Of a stretch of 34,569 nt of DNA, positions 7,839-16,454 are shown one piece after another. The stretch lies in NCBI GenBank assembly GCA_021371895.1, contig JAJFVI010000339.1, positions 1 to 34,569 on the forward strand, in the 5' to 3' direction. Source of the DNA: Eubacteriales bacterium (GTDB lineage Bacteria > Bacillota > Clostridia > Christensenellales > Aristaeellaceae). Below the pieces are notes generated by a model. That model ran no database searches. It was not told the origin of the DNA and saw only the letters and a list, made by a program, of their open reading frames with translations. Within the stretch, counting starts at the first letter, position 1, and each line of letters opens with the position of its first letter. Made by a program: the position numbers and the translations under genes.

Positions 7839-9572
7839 TCACGCTCCCTTCCGCGCGGGGATACGGATGGTGGCGATCATCCCGCGCTCCTGCGCGCTGC
7901 GCAGTTCCAGCACAACGGCGTTGCCGTAGTGCAGCAGCAGCCGGCGGTAGATGTTCTGCAAGCCGACGCTGTCGGGCATATCCTCCGGACTTACGATCTG
8001 CTTTTGCAGCATGCTCAGCCGCTGCGGCGAGACGCCCACGCCGTTGTCGCTCACCTCGACGCTCAGCGTGCCCTCCGCGTCCACCCGGGCGGAAACCTGT
8101 ACAAAGCCCTGACCGTTTAAGCCCTGCACGCCGTGCTTGCAGGCGTTTTCCACCAACCCCTGCACGCTCATGACGGGCACGGTGTGCGCTTCGGCCTCGG
8201 GGGTCACGTCAAACGCGTATTGCAGCTTATCGCCGAAGCGGAATTGTTCCACTTTGAGCACCATGCGCACGAAATCCAGCTCTTCGCGCAGGGGAACCAC
8301 GTCGTGGGTGGTATCCACCATGCGGCGCAGGAGCTTGCTCAGCGCGCGGATGATCTCCGCCTCCTCGGTATGACCGTTGCGCACGCTGAGCACGAGGATG
8401 GCGTTGAGGGTATTAAACAGGAAGTGGGGGTCGATCTGCGCCTGCAGGTATTTCAGCTGTGCGCGTACGTTTTCCAGCTCCATGCTCTTTTGTTTGAGTT
8501 GGAGCACGTACAGATCGTCGATCAATTGCCTAAGGCGCGTACCCATGGCGTTAAAGTGCGCCGTCAACTCGCCGATCTCGTCGCCGCCGGGATCGCGGGA
8601 GATGGGGGCGAAGTGTTCGGCAGTCATGCTGTCCATATGGCGCAGAAGCCGCTGGCTGCGCAGTACGATGGAGCGCGAAAAAACCAGCGCCATCGCGCCC
8701 GCGAAAAGGGAGCATACCACGCCCAGCAGCAGGCCCACCACCACCGCCTCGTGGATGCTGCGCTGCATCGGCTCGGTATTGATATCCGCCAGCAGCCTCC
8801 AGCCCTGCATGGCGGTGCTCTCGCCAAAGGAAACGCTCAGGTCGGTGGTCGCGGGCGGGCGTACGCTGCGATCGGTGATATGGCTGTCCTGCATGCTGCC
8901 GGGGTAGCATACGGCCGTACCGTCCGGCGCGACCAGATACAGCGACAGAAAGGGACCTTCGTCGGACATCAGGCGATTGATCGGCTCCATGTTCAGGTCG
9001 ATGCGCAGGATTTCCGTATAGGGGGAGGATGTGTATAGCGTGCGCGTGATGCACAGTTGCAGGATGCCCGTCTGACCGACCTGCTGGCGCAAATAAACCT
9101 CCAGCCGGGCATCGGCGGGTGTCTCCGCCGGGTACCACTCCTGCGCCTGCACTTCCGGAGTGATCTGCATGCAGCTTCCGCCGTTAAAAAACGTAGGGTT
9201 ATCGGTGTAAAGCGCCAAACTCGTCACCTGCTGGGCGTAGGCGAGCGAATAACGGTTCAGGATGGGGCGTATTTGCATGTAATACGTGCTATAATATTCC
9301 ACAGGATGCTCGTATTTTCGCTTAATTAAAACCGCGACCTGACTGTCGCTGGAGATGGCGTTGCCCAGCGACACAACATTTGAAAACTGTGTGTTCAGGG
9401 TGCTGTATACTCGCTGCAGCGATTGTTCGGCGTTGAGCGTTTCCCGCGCGCGGATCTCCGCGGTTACGTTGGTTAAAACGTACACCAGCAACACGATGAT
9501 GGGCAGAAGAACCCCCAGCAGGTACAAAAGGATAAACTTGCTGCGGATGGGCAGATTATTGATGCGTCGCAT
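7839..9572 (-). CDS. Sensor histidine kinase, YesM type
   Basis: This 577-residue membrane kinase has a first transmembrane helix at about residues 13-36 and a second at about 276-298. They enclose an extracellular domain of about 240 residues, probably of the Cache type. A HAMP linker follows, then the His_kinase motif QIDPHFLFNTLN with phosphoacceptor His383. The ATP-binding domain shows the N box around Asn476 (VENACKHG) and the D509-NGVG glycine box. The ATG has an AGGGAGGA site and overlaps the end of the upstream regulator gene by 17 bases; the second regulator begins four bases after the stop. Such kinases sense extracellular sugars or the loaded binding protein. A xylan-derived ligand is inferred from the neighbouring glycosidases. 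Confidence 0.94.
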   Translation of the reverse strand: MRRINNLPIRSKFILLYLLGVLLPIIVLLVYVLTNVTAEIRARETLNAEQSLQRVYSTLNTQFSNVVSLGNAISSDSQVAVLIKRKYEHPVEYYSTYYMQIRPILNRYSLAYAQQVTSLALYTDNPTFFNGGSCMQITPEVQAQEWYPAETPADARLEVYLRQQVGQTGILQLCITRTLYTSSPYTEILRIDLNMEPINRLMSDEGPFLSLYLVAPDGTAVCYPGSMQDSHITDRSVRPPATTDLSVSFGESTAMQGWRLLADINTEPMQRSIHEAVVVGLLLGVVCSLFAGAMALVFSRSIVLRSQRLLRHMDSMTAEHFAPISRDPGGDEIGELTAHFNAMGTRLRQLIDDLYVLQLKQKSMELENVRAQLKYLQAQIDPHFLFNTLNAILVLSVRNGHTEEAEIIRALSKLLRRMVDTTHDVVPLREELDFVRMVLKVEQFRFGDKLQYAFDVTPEAEAHTVPVMSVQGLVENACKHGVQGLNGQGFVQVSARVDAEGTLSVEVSDNGVGVSPQRLSMLQKQIVSPEDMPDSVGLQNIYRRLLLHYGNAVVLELRSAQERGMIATIRIPARKGA

Positions 9573-11070
9573 GTGCGTCCTCCCTGGCTGTTTCGGCGCC
9601 GCGGTAGGCGACCGGGCTCATCCCCATCAGGCTTCGGAATTGCTGGGAAAAGTAATCCACATCCCGGAAGCCGACCTCCATGGCGATCTCGCCCACGGGA
9701 CGCGCGGTTTGCCTGAGCAGGAGGCAGGCATGCTCAATGCGGGTGGCCAGCAATCGGCGATGGAAGGTGACGCCTGTATGCCGACGCATCAACTGGCCCA
9801 GATAGGCGGGGTTCATGTGTTGCTCCTCGGCGATCCCGTTCATGCTGAGCACTTCAGCGTACCGCGTGCGGATGGCTGCGACCGTTGCCTGCACCGCCGC
9901 GGGCCAGCCCTCGCCGGTTTCCAGCTTCACGGCGCTGCGCATGCCGCGCAGTTGGCTGCAAAAGGCGTCCAGCCAGGCCTGCGGCTCCATCGTCTCCTGC
10001 TGCCAAAGGGCGCAAAACCGTGAATTTTGCTTATCTACCACCGCCATGGGAAGTATCGCGTCCAGCGTGGCAGCCATGTAGCGCAGGGTAAACAGGCTCG
10101 GCTGCGTTTGTGCGGCGCTTTGGCGCAGGGACACCAGCTGGGCTTCCAACGCCTCGGGATTTTCATCGGCCAGCGCTTCCCGCAGGGCTGCGAGACGCAC
10201 TTGGGACAGCCAGGCGGCGGTCGGCGCGTCCACGGGCTTGTACACCCTTAAAGAGCCGGTTTTTTCAAACAGCGCTCCCTGTGCGTCCAATGCCTCGCGC
10301 AGGCTTCGGCCGAAACCCTGCGGCCCCCGGTGTACCCCGCCCACGCTCAGCGTCAGCGACGCCGTATCCGCAAGCGCGGCCCAAAGGTGCTCCAGCAGCG
10401 GCAGATTGCGCTCCATTTGCCGAAACCCCAGCCCGTACTGCCCCGGTGAAAGCTGGAAGGGGAGCGCTCCGCTGGCGGAGAGCACCAGCTTGGCGTTTTC
10501 AGGCACGGAGCCGTGTTCGCGTGCGAGCACCGCGCAGTAGCACGGGTCGTTGCGCCCAAGCTCCATCAGCACCCCGGTACGCAGGAGGCTCTCGGGGCTG
10601 TCGTCTCCCAGCGCGATGCGGCGCAATACCTGATCGCGCAGGATGGGCGCCTTCTCACCGGTCTGCTCGCGCGTGGAACGGGCATCCAGCTCCGCCTTCA
10701 CGCGGGCGAGGGTGGCTTCCACCTCGTCCGGATCAATGGGTTTCACCAGATACCCGAAGGCGTGCGAGCGGATGGCGGATTGCGCATAGGCAAAATCCCG
10801 GTGACCGCTGAAAAACAGGATGATCACGCCGGGATGGTAGCGGTTGACGATGGAGGCCAGATCCGTACCGAGCATACCCGGCATCCGTACATCGGTAATC
10901 AGGAGGTGCGGCTGCAGCGTATCCACCAGCCGAAGCGCCTCCTGCGCCGAGGTCGCCTCGCCGCAAAGCGTAAAGCCGCAGCGCTGCCAGCCGACCATGA
11001 TTCGCATGCCTTCCAGCATAAAAGGCTCATCGTCCACGATTACCGCGCGATACAAAGGCTCACCGCCCAT
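9556..11070 (-). CDS. Response regulator with AraC-type DNA-binding domain (YesN-like), RR2
   Basis: This 504-residue response regulator has a receiver domain with phosphoacceptor Asp60 (LLITDVRMPGM) and Lys in YLVKPIDPDE. A middle region of about 270 residues is unassigned. A C-terminal AraC helix-turn-helix pair ends VGFRDVDYFSQQFRSLMGMSPVAYR. The ATG at 11070 is chosen because the upstream in-frame ATG at 11127 overlaps the -10 box of the promoter found here and would lie before the transcript start. The ribosome site is weak (AAAGAC). It is the first gene of the operon and differs strongly from RR1 outside the shared domains, so the two are not recent duplicates. Having two regulators for one kinase suggests either separate target promoters or heterodimer control; neither can be decided from sequence. 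Confidence 0.92.
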   Translation of the reverse strand: MGGEPLYRAVIVDDEPFMLEGMRIMVGWQRCGFTLCGEATSAQEALRLVDTLQPHLLITDVRMPGMLGTDLASIVNRYHPGVIILFFSGHRDFAYAQSAIRSHAFGYLVKPIDPDEVEATLARVKAELDARSTREQTGEKAPILRDQVLRRIALGDDSPESLLRTGVLMELGRNDPCYCAVLAREHGSVPENAKLVLSASGALPFQLSPGQYGLGFRQMERNLPLLEHLWAALADTASLTLSVGGVHRGPQGFGRSLREALDAQGALFEKTGSLRVYKPVDAPTAAWLSQVRLAALREALADENPEALEAQLVSLRQSAAQTQPSLFTLRYMAATLDAILPMAVVDKQNSRFCALWQQETMEPQAWLDAFCSQLRGMRSAVKLETGEGWPAAVQATVAAIRTRYAEVLSMNGIAEEQHMNPAYLGQLMRRHTGVTFHRRLLATRIEHACLLLRQTARPVGEIAMEVGFRDVDYFSQQFRSLMGMSPVAYRGAETAREDAHATHQ

Positions 11071-11116
11071 CAATTGTCTTTCGCGGCGGGAAACAGTACC
11101 CCGCCCGGTTGGAATC

Positions 11117-11145
11117 ATTATACACAATGCTCAAAATTTATGCAA
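11117..11145 (-). promoter_or_regulatory. Sigma-A promoter of the RR2-kinase-RR1 operon
   Basis: On the minus strand TTGCAT (11145-11140) is followed after exactly 17 bases by a perfect TATAAT (11122-11117). The predicted start of transcription is near 11110, about 40 bases before the RR2 ATG. The region also separates the divergent GH39 gene, whose own promoter I could not place. Confidence 0.8.
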
Positions 11146-11216
11146 ACAAGGAATCGGGTACGCCACAGGCTGCGTAAACAAAATGGCCCGCCGCGGCCGC
11201 TAAGGAGGAACATCCC

Positions 11217-12731
11217 ATGCGAACGCTCCACATTAACCTCAACGGGACAAGAAAACCGATGGATCGCTTCTTCGATCACTGCGTCGGCGCGGGCCGCGCG
11301 GGCGAAATGCTGCGCGCACAATCCCTTACGCAGCTTTCCATGCTGCAGGAGGGCTGCCATTTCCGCTATTTGCGCTTCCATGGCCTGCTCAGCGACGATA
11401 TGGCCGTCTGCCGGCTGGACGGGGACGGCAAGGTACTGTATAACTGGCAGTATATCGATCTGGTGTTTGACGAAATGCTTGCCCGCGGCATCCGCCCGCT
11501 GGTGGAGCTGAGCTTTATGCCGGATTGCCTGAAAAGCGGCGATACGACCATCTTCTGGTGGAAAGGCAACGTGACTCCGCCTGCGGATATGGAACGGTGG
11601 AGTGGCCTCGTAAGCGCTGTAGCACGCCATGTAACGGCGCGCTACGGTGTTACGGAGGTTGAACGCTGGTATTTCGAGGTCTGGAACGAGCCCAACCTTT
11701 CCGGGTTCTTTACCGGCACGCAGGCGGACTACTTCGCCCTCTACGATGCCACCGTGGCGGCGATCAAGGCGGTACATCCGGCGTACCGCGTGGGCGGGCC
11801 TGCCACAGCCGGGCTGGACGAAGGCGCGTGGATACCCGAGATGATCGCGCATTGCGCTGAAAACAACGTACCCATCGACTTCATTTCCACCCACAGCTAC
11901 GGTGGGGACGGCGCACTGGATGAATACGGCCGCGACCGTCACCGGCTCAAAGCCGCGCCGGACTGTGTGATGCGGGATGTGCGCAATGTGCGCCGTCAGG
12001 TGCTGGAAAGCGCGCTTCCCGACCTTCCCGTGTTTTTCACCGAGTGGTCCAATAGCTATACCCCGCGGGACAACGTGCACGACAGCTATATCAGCGCCCC
12101 CTTTGTGCTCTACACCCTCAAACGCTGCGAAGGTTATGCCGATAGCATGAGCTACTGGACGTTCACGGATATTTTCGAAGAGGCGGGGCCGGGGCCTGCG
12201 CCGTTCCACGGCGGTTTCGGGCTGATGAATATCCAGGGCATTAAAAAGCCGACTTTCCATGCCTTCCGCTGGCTGTGCGAACTGCCCGATACCGAACTGC
12301 CCACGGAGGATACGGACAGCTACGCCGCCGTGGACGATACCGCCGTGCATGTGCTCTTCTGGAATTACACAAAGCCGGAGCAGGACGCGGTCAACGAAAG
12401 TTACTTTATCCGCGACCTGCCCGCCAAGGCGATCGAGGACGTGCACGTAACGCTGGAAGGGCTGACGCGGGGTACCTATACGGTGGAGCACTACCGTGTG
12501 GGTTACCTGAAAAAAGATGCGTACACCTTGTACCTGCGCGCGGGCCTTACCGCGCTGGACGGGTGGGAAACGCCGAGCGCCGCGCAGATGGAGGCGCTTC
12601 GCCGGCAGACGGACGGCGCGCCGGAAGCGTTGGAAAAGCTTTGCGTCGGCGCGGACGGGCGGGCGACGCTCGCCGTTCCCATGCGGGAAAACGACGTGGT
12701 GCGACTTATCCTCCGGCACGAAGGCGCGTAA
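11217..12731 (+). CDS. xynB: GH39 beta-xylosidase
   Basis: This 504-residue glycosidase belongs to GH39, a retaining family whose bacterial members mostly release xylose from the non-reducing end of xylo-oligosaccharides. Glu158 in WYFEVWNEPN is the acid/base and Glu276 in PVFFTEWSNSY the nucleophile. The family N-terminus (INLNGT, then a conserved FDHCVGAGRA) and the THSYGG segment are also present. The last 120 residues form the beta-sandwich part. There is no signal peptide, so it is cytoplasmic. A near-perfect TAAGGAGGA site precedes the ATG. It is divergent from the regulator operon and followed 42 bases later by an MBL-fold gene. It would finish the breakdown of oligosaccharides handled by the GH67 and GH8 enzymes. 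Confidence 0.93.
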   Translation: MRTLHINLNGTRKPMDRFFDHCVGAGRAGEMLRAQSLTQLSMLQEGCHFRYLRFHGLLSDDMAVCRLDGDGKVLYNWQYIDLVFDEMLARGIRPLVELSFMPDCLKSGDTTIFWWKGNVTPPADMERWSGLVSAVARHVTARYGVTEVERWYFEVWNEPNLSGFFTGTQADYFALYDATVAAIKAVHPAYRVGGPATAGLDEGAWIPEMIAHCAENNVPIDFISTHSYGGDGALDEYGRDRHRLKAAPDCVMRDVRNVRRQVLESALPDLPVFFTEWSNSYTPRDNVHDSYISAPFVLYTLKRCEGYADSMSYWTFTDIFEEAGPGPAPFHGGFGLMNIQGIKKPTFHAFRWLCELPDTELPTEDTDSYAAVDDTAVHVLFWNYTKPEQDAVNESYFIRDLPAKAIEDVHVTLEGLTRGTYTVEHYRVGYLKKDAYTLYLRAGLTALDGWETPSAAQMEALRRQTDGAPEALEKLCVGADGRATLAVPMRENDVVRLILRHEGA

Positions 12732-12773
12732 CGGCGGCGCGGGACGCAGGAAAAGGCGGGGAGGGACGAAAGC

Positions 12774-13595
12774 ATGGACGTGGGCGGCTTTACGGTTACC
12801 CATCCCTTTGCGCGGGTCTACCATATCCGGGATGTGCTGGGCGTGTACATGACGCTTCTGGTCGGCATGGAACGCGCGCTGCTCTTCGATACGGGGTATG
12901 GGCTTTTTGATGTGCAAAGCCAGATGAGGGCCATTACGCCACTTCCGCTTACGGTAGTGTGCAGCCACCACCACCACGACCATCTGCTCGGCGCCCGCTG
13001 GTTTAGCGAGGTGTTTTTGCCGGAAGGGGAGATTGCCGGGGCCGACCGATACGTGGGCGGGTATCAGCGCCAAAGTGTGCTCACACGCGCGCGGGAGGGC
13101 GGGATTCGGCTTACGCCGCAGGAGCGGGAAAGCTACCTTGCCTTTCCCATGCCTCCGTTAAAGCCGCTGGGCGCGCAGGTATTTGAACTGGGCGGGCTGC
13201 GGGTTCGCGTGTGGCCGATGCCCGGCCACACGCGGGATTCCGTGGGCCTGTGGGTGGAGGAAGAGCGGCTGTTGCTTACGGGGGACAACTTTAACCCGGT
13301 CGTCTGGCTCTTTTTGGAAGACAGCGCAACGGTGGAGGAATACGTATCCACCATGCAAAACGCCTTGTATCTGCCCTTTGCGCATGTGCTGTGCCCCCAC
13401 GCCGGGCAGCCGGTCAAACGCCGCGCGGTGGAGGACTATACGGACGGCCTCAGGCCGGAGGTTTTCCGCGAAGCCCAACCGGTGGACATACCGCCGTATT
13501 CGCGCGTGGCGACTCGCGCGTGCTCGCCGGCGGAAGGTTATACGTTCGTGTTCGACAATGCCCGTGCGGATAGCGGTATCCGCACGCAGGGGTGA
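12774..13595 (+). CDS. Metallo-beta-lactamase-fold hydrolase
   Basis: This 273-residue protein has the MBL-fold metal-binding motif SHHHHDHLLGARW at about residues 64-76. A further ligand His is in MPGHTRDSVGLW, Asp is in LLLTGDNF, and a last His is in VLCPHAGQP. These are the ligands for a two-metal site. Members hydrolyse thioesters, lactones, phosphodiesters and other bonds, and the substrate here is not predictable. The ATG follows a GGGGAGGGA site and the gene lies 42 bases after the GH39 xylosidase, so the two are probably cotranscribed. A role on a sugar lactone or acyl ester made during xylan breakdown is possible but unproven. The final codons form a 9-bp stem-loop. Confidence 0.85.
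   Translation: MDVGGFTVTHPFARVYHIRDVLGVYMTLLVGMERALLFDTGYGLFDVQSQMRAITPLPLTVVCSHHHHDHLLGARWFSEVFLPEGEIAGADRYVGGYQRQSVLTRAREGGIRLTPQERESYLAFPMPPLKPLGAQVFELGGLRVRVWPMPGHTRDSVGLWVEEERLLLTGDNFNPVVWLFLEDSATVEEYVSTMQNALYLPFAHVLCPHAGQPVKRRAVEDYTDGLRPEVFREAQPVDIPPYSRVATRACSPAEGYTFVFDNARADSGIRTQG
13564..13585 (+). other. 9-bp hairpin at the 3' end of the MBL-fold gene
   Basis: Bases 13564-13572 and 13577-13585 are exact reverse complements with a GCGG loop. The stem lies in the last codons of the MBL-fold gene. No T-run follows directly, so it may protect the 3' end or terminate weakly. Confidence 0.5.
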
Positions 13596-13672
13596 CAGCG
13601 GCGAAGCCTGTGTCCGGCATGGGTGAAAGGCGCCTGATTACGAAGTTTTCTTGCCCGGCATCTGGAAAATGC

Positions 13673-13701
13673 TTGTATTTCCTTGGTTGATGTGCTATAC
13701 T
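13673..13701 (+). promoter_or_regulatory. Sigma-A promoter of the rimP-nusA-infB operon
   Basis: TTGTAT (13673-13678) and TATACT (13696-13701) are separated by 17 bases. The predicted start near 13708 leaves about 230 bases of leader before rimP. It is the only good promoter in this gap. Confidence 0.7.
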
Positions 13702-13935
13702 CAACCTGCTTTTGGCATTTTCAAAGGTATCCCGGCCCCGAACGATGCATACGACGTACAAGAAGGAAGGGTTTATCGATAGAGTGGATATTGTCTCCTT
13801 TCTCTGCATGAACCGTCTTTCCCGACAGGGGCGCGCGCAAAGCCTTGCACAGCCGCGGTCGGGGCAAAGCATGTGGCGACAGGGAGGCAATAGCTGGCCG
13901 CTCTTTTTGATTGCCCTGGAAAAGGCGGTACGGCC
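13702..13935 (+). other. Untranslated leader region before rimP
   Basis: About 230 bases lie between the promoter and the rimP start. I see no convincing protein in it: the short plus-strand frames lack a ribosome site linked to a start. No clear intrinsic terminator or known riboswitch core was recognised. A regulatory leader is possible because the operon encodes NusA and IF2, but no structure was established here. Confidence 0.35.
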
Positions 13936-14454
13936 TTGAACACAAAACGGACAGAAGGTACCGGTCTGCACGCGGCGGAGGCCGTGGCGGCCCGCGTGGC
14001 CCAGGAGCTGGGGATGGAACTTGTGCAGGTTACGCTGCAAAAGGAGCCGCAGGGCAAAACCCTGTGCATCTTCATCGATACGCCTGTCGGCGTTACGCTC
14101 AAGGAGTGCGAACGCTTTCACCGGGCGGTGCAGCCGCTTTTGGAAAACGTGGAGTACGACTTTCTGGAAGTGTCCAGCCCCGGCGTGGATCGCCCCATCG
14201 AAACCCGGCGCGATTTGGAAAAGAACCGCGACGCGCATGTGGAGCTCAAGCTGTACGCGCCGCTGGACGGCGCGAAGCGCTACGAGGGTCGGCTGATCGA
14301 TATGGACGGGGAGAGTGTGACGCTCGCCCTTACGGATGGGAGCCGGAAGGTGTTTCCGCGCAAGGCGGTGGCGCTGCTCAAACCCGTAATCGATTTTGAG
14401 CTGCTGGAGGCGCAAGCCGATCCCGGCGAAACCGGCCGGGGTGTAAAAGAATGA
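13936..14454 (+). CDS. rimP: Ribosome maturation factor RimP
   Basis: RimP helps assemble the 30S subunit. The 172-residue product shows the N-terminal domain (AQELGMELVQVTL, then FIDTPVGVTLKECERFHRAV) and the diagnostic FLEVSSPGVDRPI segment. A C-terminal SH3-like domain follows (RYEGRLIDMDGESVTLAL). The start is TTG with only a weak AAGGCGG site; no better in-frame ATG was found, so initiation may be inefficient. It is the first gene of the conserved rimP-nusA-ylxR-ylxQ-infB block, which supports the call. About 27 bases separate it from nusA. Confidence 0.93.
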   Translation: MNTKRTEGTGLHAAEAVAARVAQELGMELVQVTLQKEPQGKTLCIFIDTPVGVTLKECERFHRAVQPLLENVEYDFLEVSSPGVDRPIETRRDLEKNRDAHVELKLYAPLDGAKRYEGRLIDMDGESVTLALTDGSRKVFPRKAVALLKPVIDFELLEAQADPGETGRGVKE

Positions 14455-14481
14455 ATAACGATCAAGATAGGAGTTGCGGAC

Positions 14482-15723
14482 ATGAAGGCGACGAAAAAAT
14501 CATCGGTGCAGACCCGCGAAGCGGAGATAATTGACGCCGTCCACGCGCTGGCATCGGAGAAGGATATCAGCGAGGATATGCTGTTTGGTGCGATTGAAGA
14601 AGCGCTCAAGGCGGCGTATAAGAAAAATGTTTCCCGCGAGGAAACCGCGCCGGCTAACCTCTCCGTAACGCTGGACCGCCGTACGGGCGTGGCGCATGTT
14701 TTCGCGCGCAAGCTGATTACCGATGATATTGAAGATGAGATAAACCAGATTACGCTGGAGGAAGCGCATAAGATTCGCGCCAATTACCAGATGGGGGACA
14801 TCGCCGAGATCGATGTAACGCCCACCGGGTTCCTGCGTACCGCCGCCCAAACGGCCAAGCAGGTGATTATCCAGCGCATCCGCGAAGCCGAGCAGGGCAA
14901 GATCTACGACGAATATTCCGAAAAGGAAAACGAAATCCTCACTGCCATTGTGCAGCGCGTGGAGCCTAACGCCGTCTACGTGGAACTGGGACGCACGGAG
15001 GGGATTCTGGAAAAGAGCGAGTGGATCCCCGGCGAGGAATACCAGGCCGACGACCACATCAAGGTCTACGTGCTGGAAGTGAACCGTACCGGCAAGGAGA
15101 TGCTCCGCGGCCCGCAGGTGCGCGTAAGCCGCATCCACCCGGGGCTGGTGAAGCGGCTGTTTGAAATGGAAGTGCCCGAGATTGCCGCAGGCGTTGTGCA
15201 GATCAAGTCCATCGCCCGCGAGGCCGGCAGCCGTACCAAGATGGCCGTTTACTCCACCGACGCGGTGATTGATCCGGTCGGCGCGTGCGTCGGCCCGCGC
15301 GGTAACCGCGTGGACAAGGTGGTTACGGAACTGCGCAACGAGAAGATCGACATCATCAAGTGGTCGCCCGACCCGGCCGAGTTTATCGCTAACGCCCTCA
15401 ACCCCGCGCACGTGCTCAGCGTTTTTGTGGCTGAGAACGAAAAGGCTTGCCGCGTGGTAGTGCCGGATAACCAGCTGAGCCTGGCCATCGGCAAGGAGGG
15501 GCAAAACGCCCGCCTCGCCGCCAAGCTGACCGGCTGGCGTATCGATATCAAGAGCCAGTCGCAGGCCATGCAGATGTTTGACATGCCCGAACCGATGCCC
15601 GAGGAACCGCTGGGCTTTCAGGAATACTACGAAACGCCCGCGGATACCGAGTTCGTCGATACCGGCCTCCCCGAGCTTTCCGACATTCCGCTGGAAAGCG
15701 GCGACGAGGACGATACCCTGTAA
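14482..15723 (+). CDS. nusA: Transcription termination/antitermination factor NusA
   Basis: NusA binds RNA polymerase and modulates pausing, termination and antitermination. The 413-residue protein has the N-terminal polymerase-binding domain (about 1-125), an S1 domain (about 135-200, [20 protein letters not shown]), and two KH domains. KH1 includes VDPV-like [16 protein letters not shown] and KH2 includes [21 protein letters not shown]. An acidic C-terminal tail follows ([16 protein letters not shown]). It lacks the extra acidic repeats of proteobacterial NusA, as usual in Bacillota. A GATAGGAG site precedes the ATG. It is the second gene of the operon and is followed 24 bases later by ylxR. 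Confidence 0.97.
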   Translation: MKATKKSSVQTREAEIIDAVHALASEKDISEDMLFGAIEEALKAAYKKNVSREETAPANLSVTLDRRTGVAHVFARKLITDDIEDEINQITLEEAHKIRANYQMGDIAEIDVTPTGFLRTAAQTAKQVIIQRIREAEQGKIYDEYSEKENEILTAIVQRVEPNAVYVELGRTEGILEKSEWIPGEEYQADDHIKVYVLEVNRTGKEMLRGPQVRVSRIHPGLVKRLFEMEVPEIAAGVVQIKSIAREAGSRTKMAVYSTDAVIDPVGACVGPRGNRVDKVVTELRNEKIDIIKWSPDPAEFIANALNPAHVLSVFVAENEKACRVVVPDNQLSLAIGKEGQNARLAAKLTGWRIDIKSQSQAMQMFDMPEPMPEEPLGFQEYYETPADTEFVDTGLPELSDIPLESGDEDDTL

Positions 15724-15747
15724 CGACTTTTTTCCAGGAGGCGGAGT

Positions 15748-16050
15748 ATGCCGGCCAAACCGCGTAAAATCCCGATGCGTATGTGCGTCGGCTGCCGCGA
15801 GATGAAGCCCAAGAAGGAGCTTTTACGCGCGGTGCGCTCTCCTCAGGGTGAGGTGAGCCTGGACACGACCGGGAAAAAGGCGGGGCGCGGCGCGTACGTA
15901 TGCTTTAACGCCGATTGCCTGAAACGCGCGCTGAAGCAAAAGCAGCTGGATCGCGCGCTGGACGCAAAGCTGGACGAGGCTGCCAACCAGCAGCTGACCC
16001 AGACCATGCAAAGGCTTTTAACCGAGAAAACCGGGGAGGGCACCACTTGA
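15748..16050 (+). CDS. ylxR: YlxR family RNA-binding protein (DUF448)
   Basis: This basic 100-residue protein carries the YlxR signature: [18 protein letters not shown] near the start and [18 protein letters not shown] in the middle, with two Cys pairs. YlxR proteins are small nucleic-acid-binding proteins, always found between nusA and infB, and some act as nucleoid or transcription regulators. The ATG follows an AGGAGG site. Its TGA overlaps the TTG start of the next gene by one or two bases (TTGA), indicating coupled translation. Confidence 0.93.
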   Translation: MPAKPRKIPMRMCVGCREMKPKKELLRAVRSPQGEVSLDTTGKKAGRGAYVCFNADCLKRALKQKQLDRALDAKLDEAANQQLTQTMQRLLTEKTGEGTT

Positions 16051-16454
16051 CGGAATCTACGTTGCACCAGTTACAAGGTTTCCTGGGGCTGTGCGCCCGG
16101 GCGGGGCAGACGACGCTGGGGCAGGATGCCTGCGTGCAGGCCGTACGCGGCGAAACCGCCGTACTGCTGCTGATGGATGAAGCCAGTGCCCCAACGACAA
16201 GAAAGCGTTTTTCCGATTCCTGCGCAAGCCATAACGTACCGCTATACAGCGTACCGGCGGGGATGATCGCGCAGGCGCTGGGCAAGGACGGCCGGATGAC
16301 CGTCGCCATCAAGCGGGGCAAGATGGCGCAGAAACTTTTTGAACTGCTCCAGGATGAACATCCCCTGGCGGGGACGGAGCGCAACCGGAACGAACCTGAC
16401 CCACAAAACCAAAATTCGAACGCAAATCATGCGGGGGTGCAAGCGGTACAATGA
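16047..16454 (+). CDS. ylxQ: L7Ae-family ribosomal protein (YlxQ)
   Basis: This 135-residue protein belongs to the L7Ae/L30e/S12e/Gadd45 fold, which binds kink-turn RNA. Typical segments are FLGLCARAGQTTLGQDACV, AVLLLMDEASAPTTRKRF and VPLYSVPAGMIAQALGKDGRMTVAI. The TTG start at 16047 overlaps the ylxR stop and has a GGGGAGGG site seven bases upstream; a longer frame from 15915 runs inside ylxR and is not supported. The last 30 residues form an Asn/Gln-rich tail not usual for this family, which is normally about 100 residues. The stop overlaps the infB ATG (ATGA), so these three genes are translationally coupled. Confidence 0.9.
   Translation: MTESTLHQLQGFLGLCARAGQTTLGQDACVQAVRGETAVLLLMDEASAPTTRKRFSDSCASHNVPLYSVPAGMIAQALGKDGRMTVAIKRGKMAQKLFELLQDEHPLAGTERNRNEPDPQNQNSNANHAGVQAVQ

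Noticed and set aside
11071-11127. Upstream start for response regulator RR2 at 11127
   Set aside because: It overlaps the TATAAT -10 box of the operon promoter, so it would lie before the transcript start.
11118-13073. Minus-strand reading frame of 651 codons opposite the GH39 and MBL genes
   Set aside because: Both genes on the plus strand have clear active-site motifs; the antisense frame has no known motif and no ribosome site.
14500-15504. Minus-strand reading frame of 334 codons opposite nusA
   Set aside because: nusA is clearly the gene here; the antisense frame lacks domain motifs and start signals.
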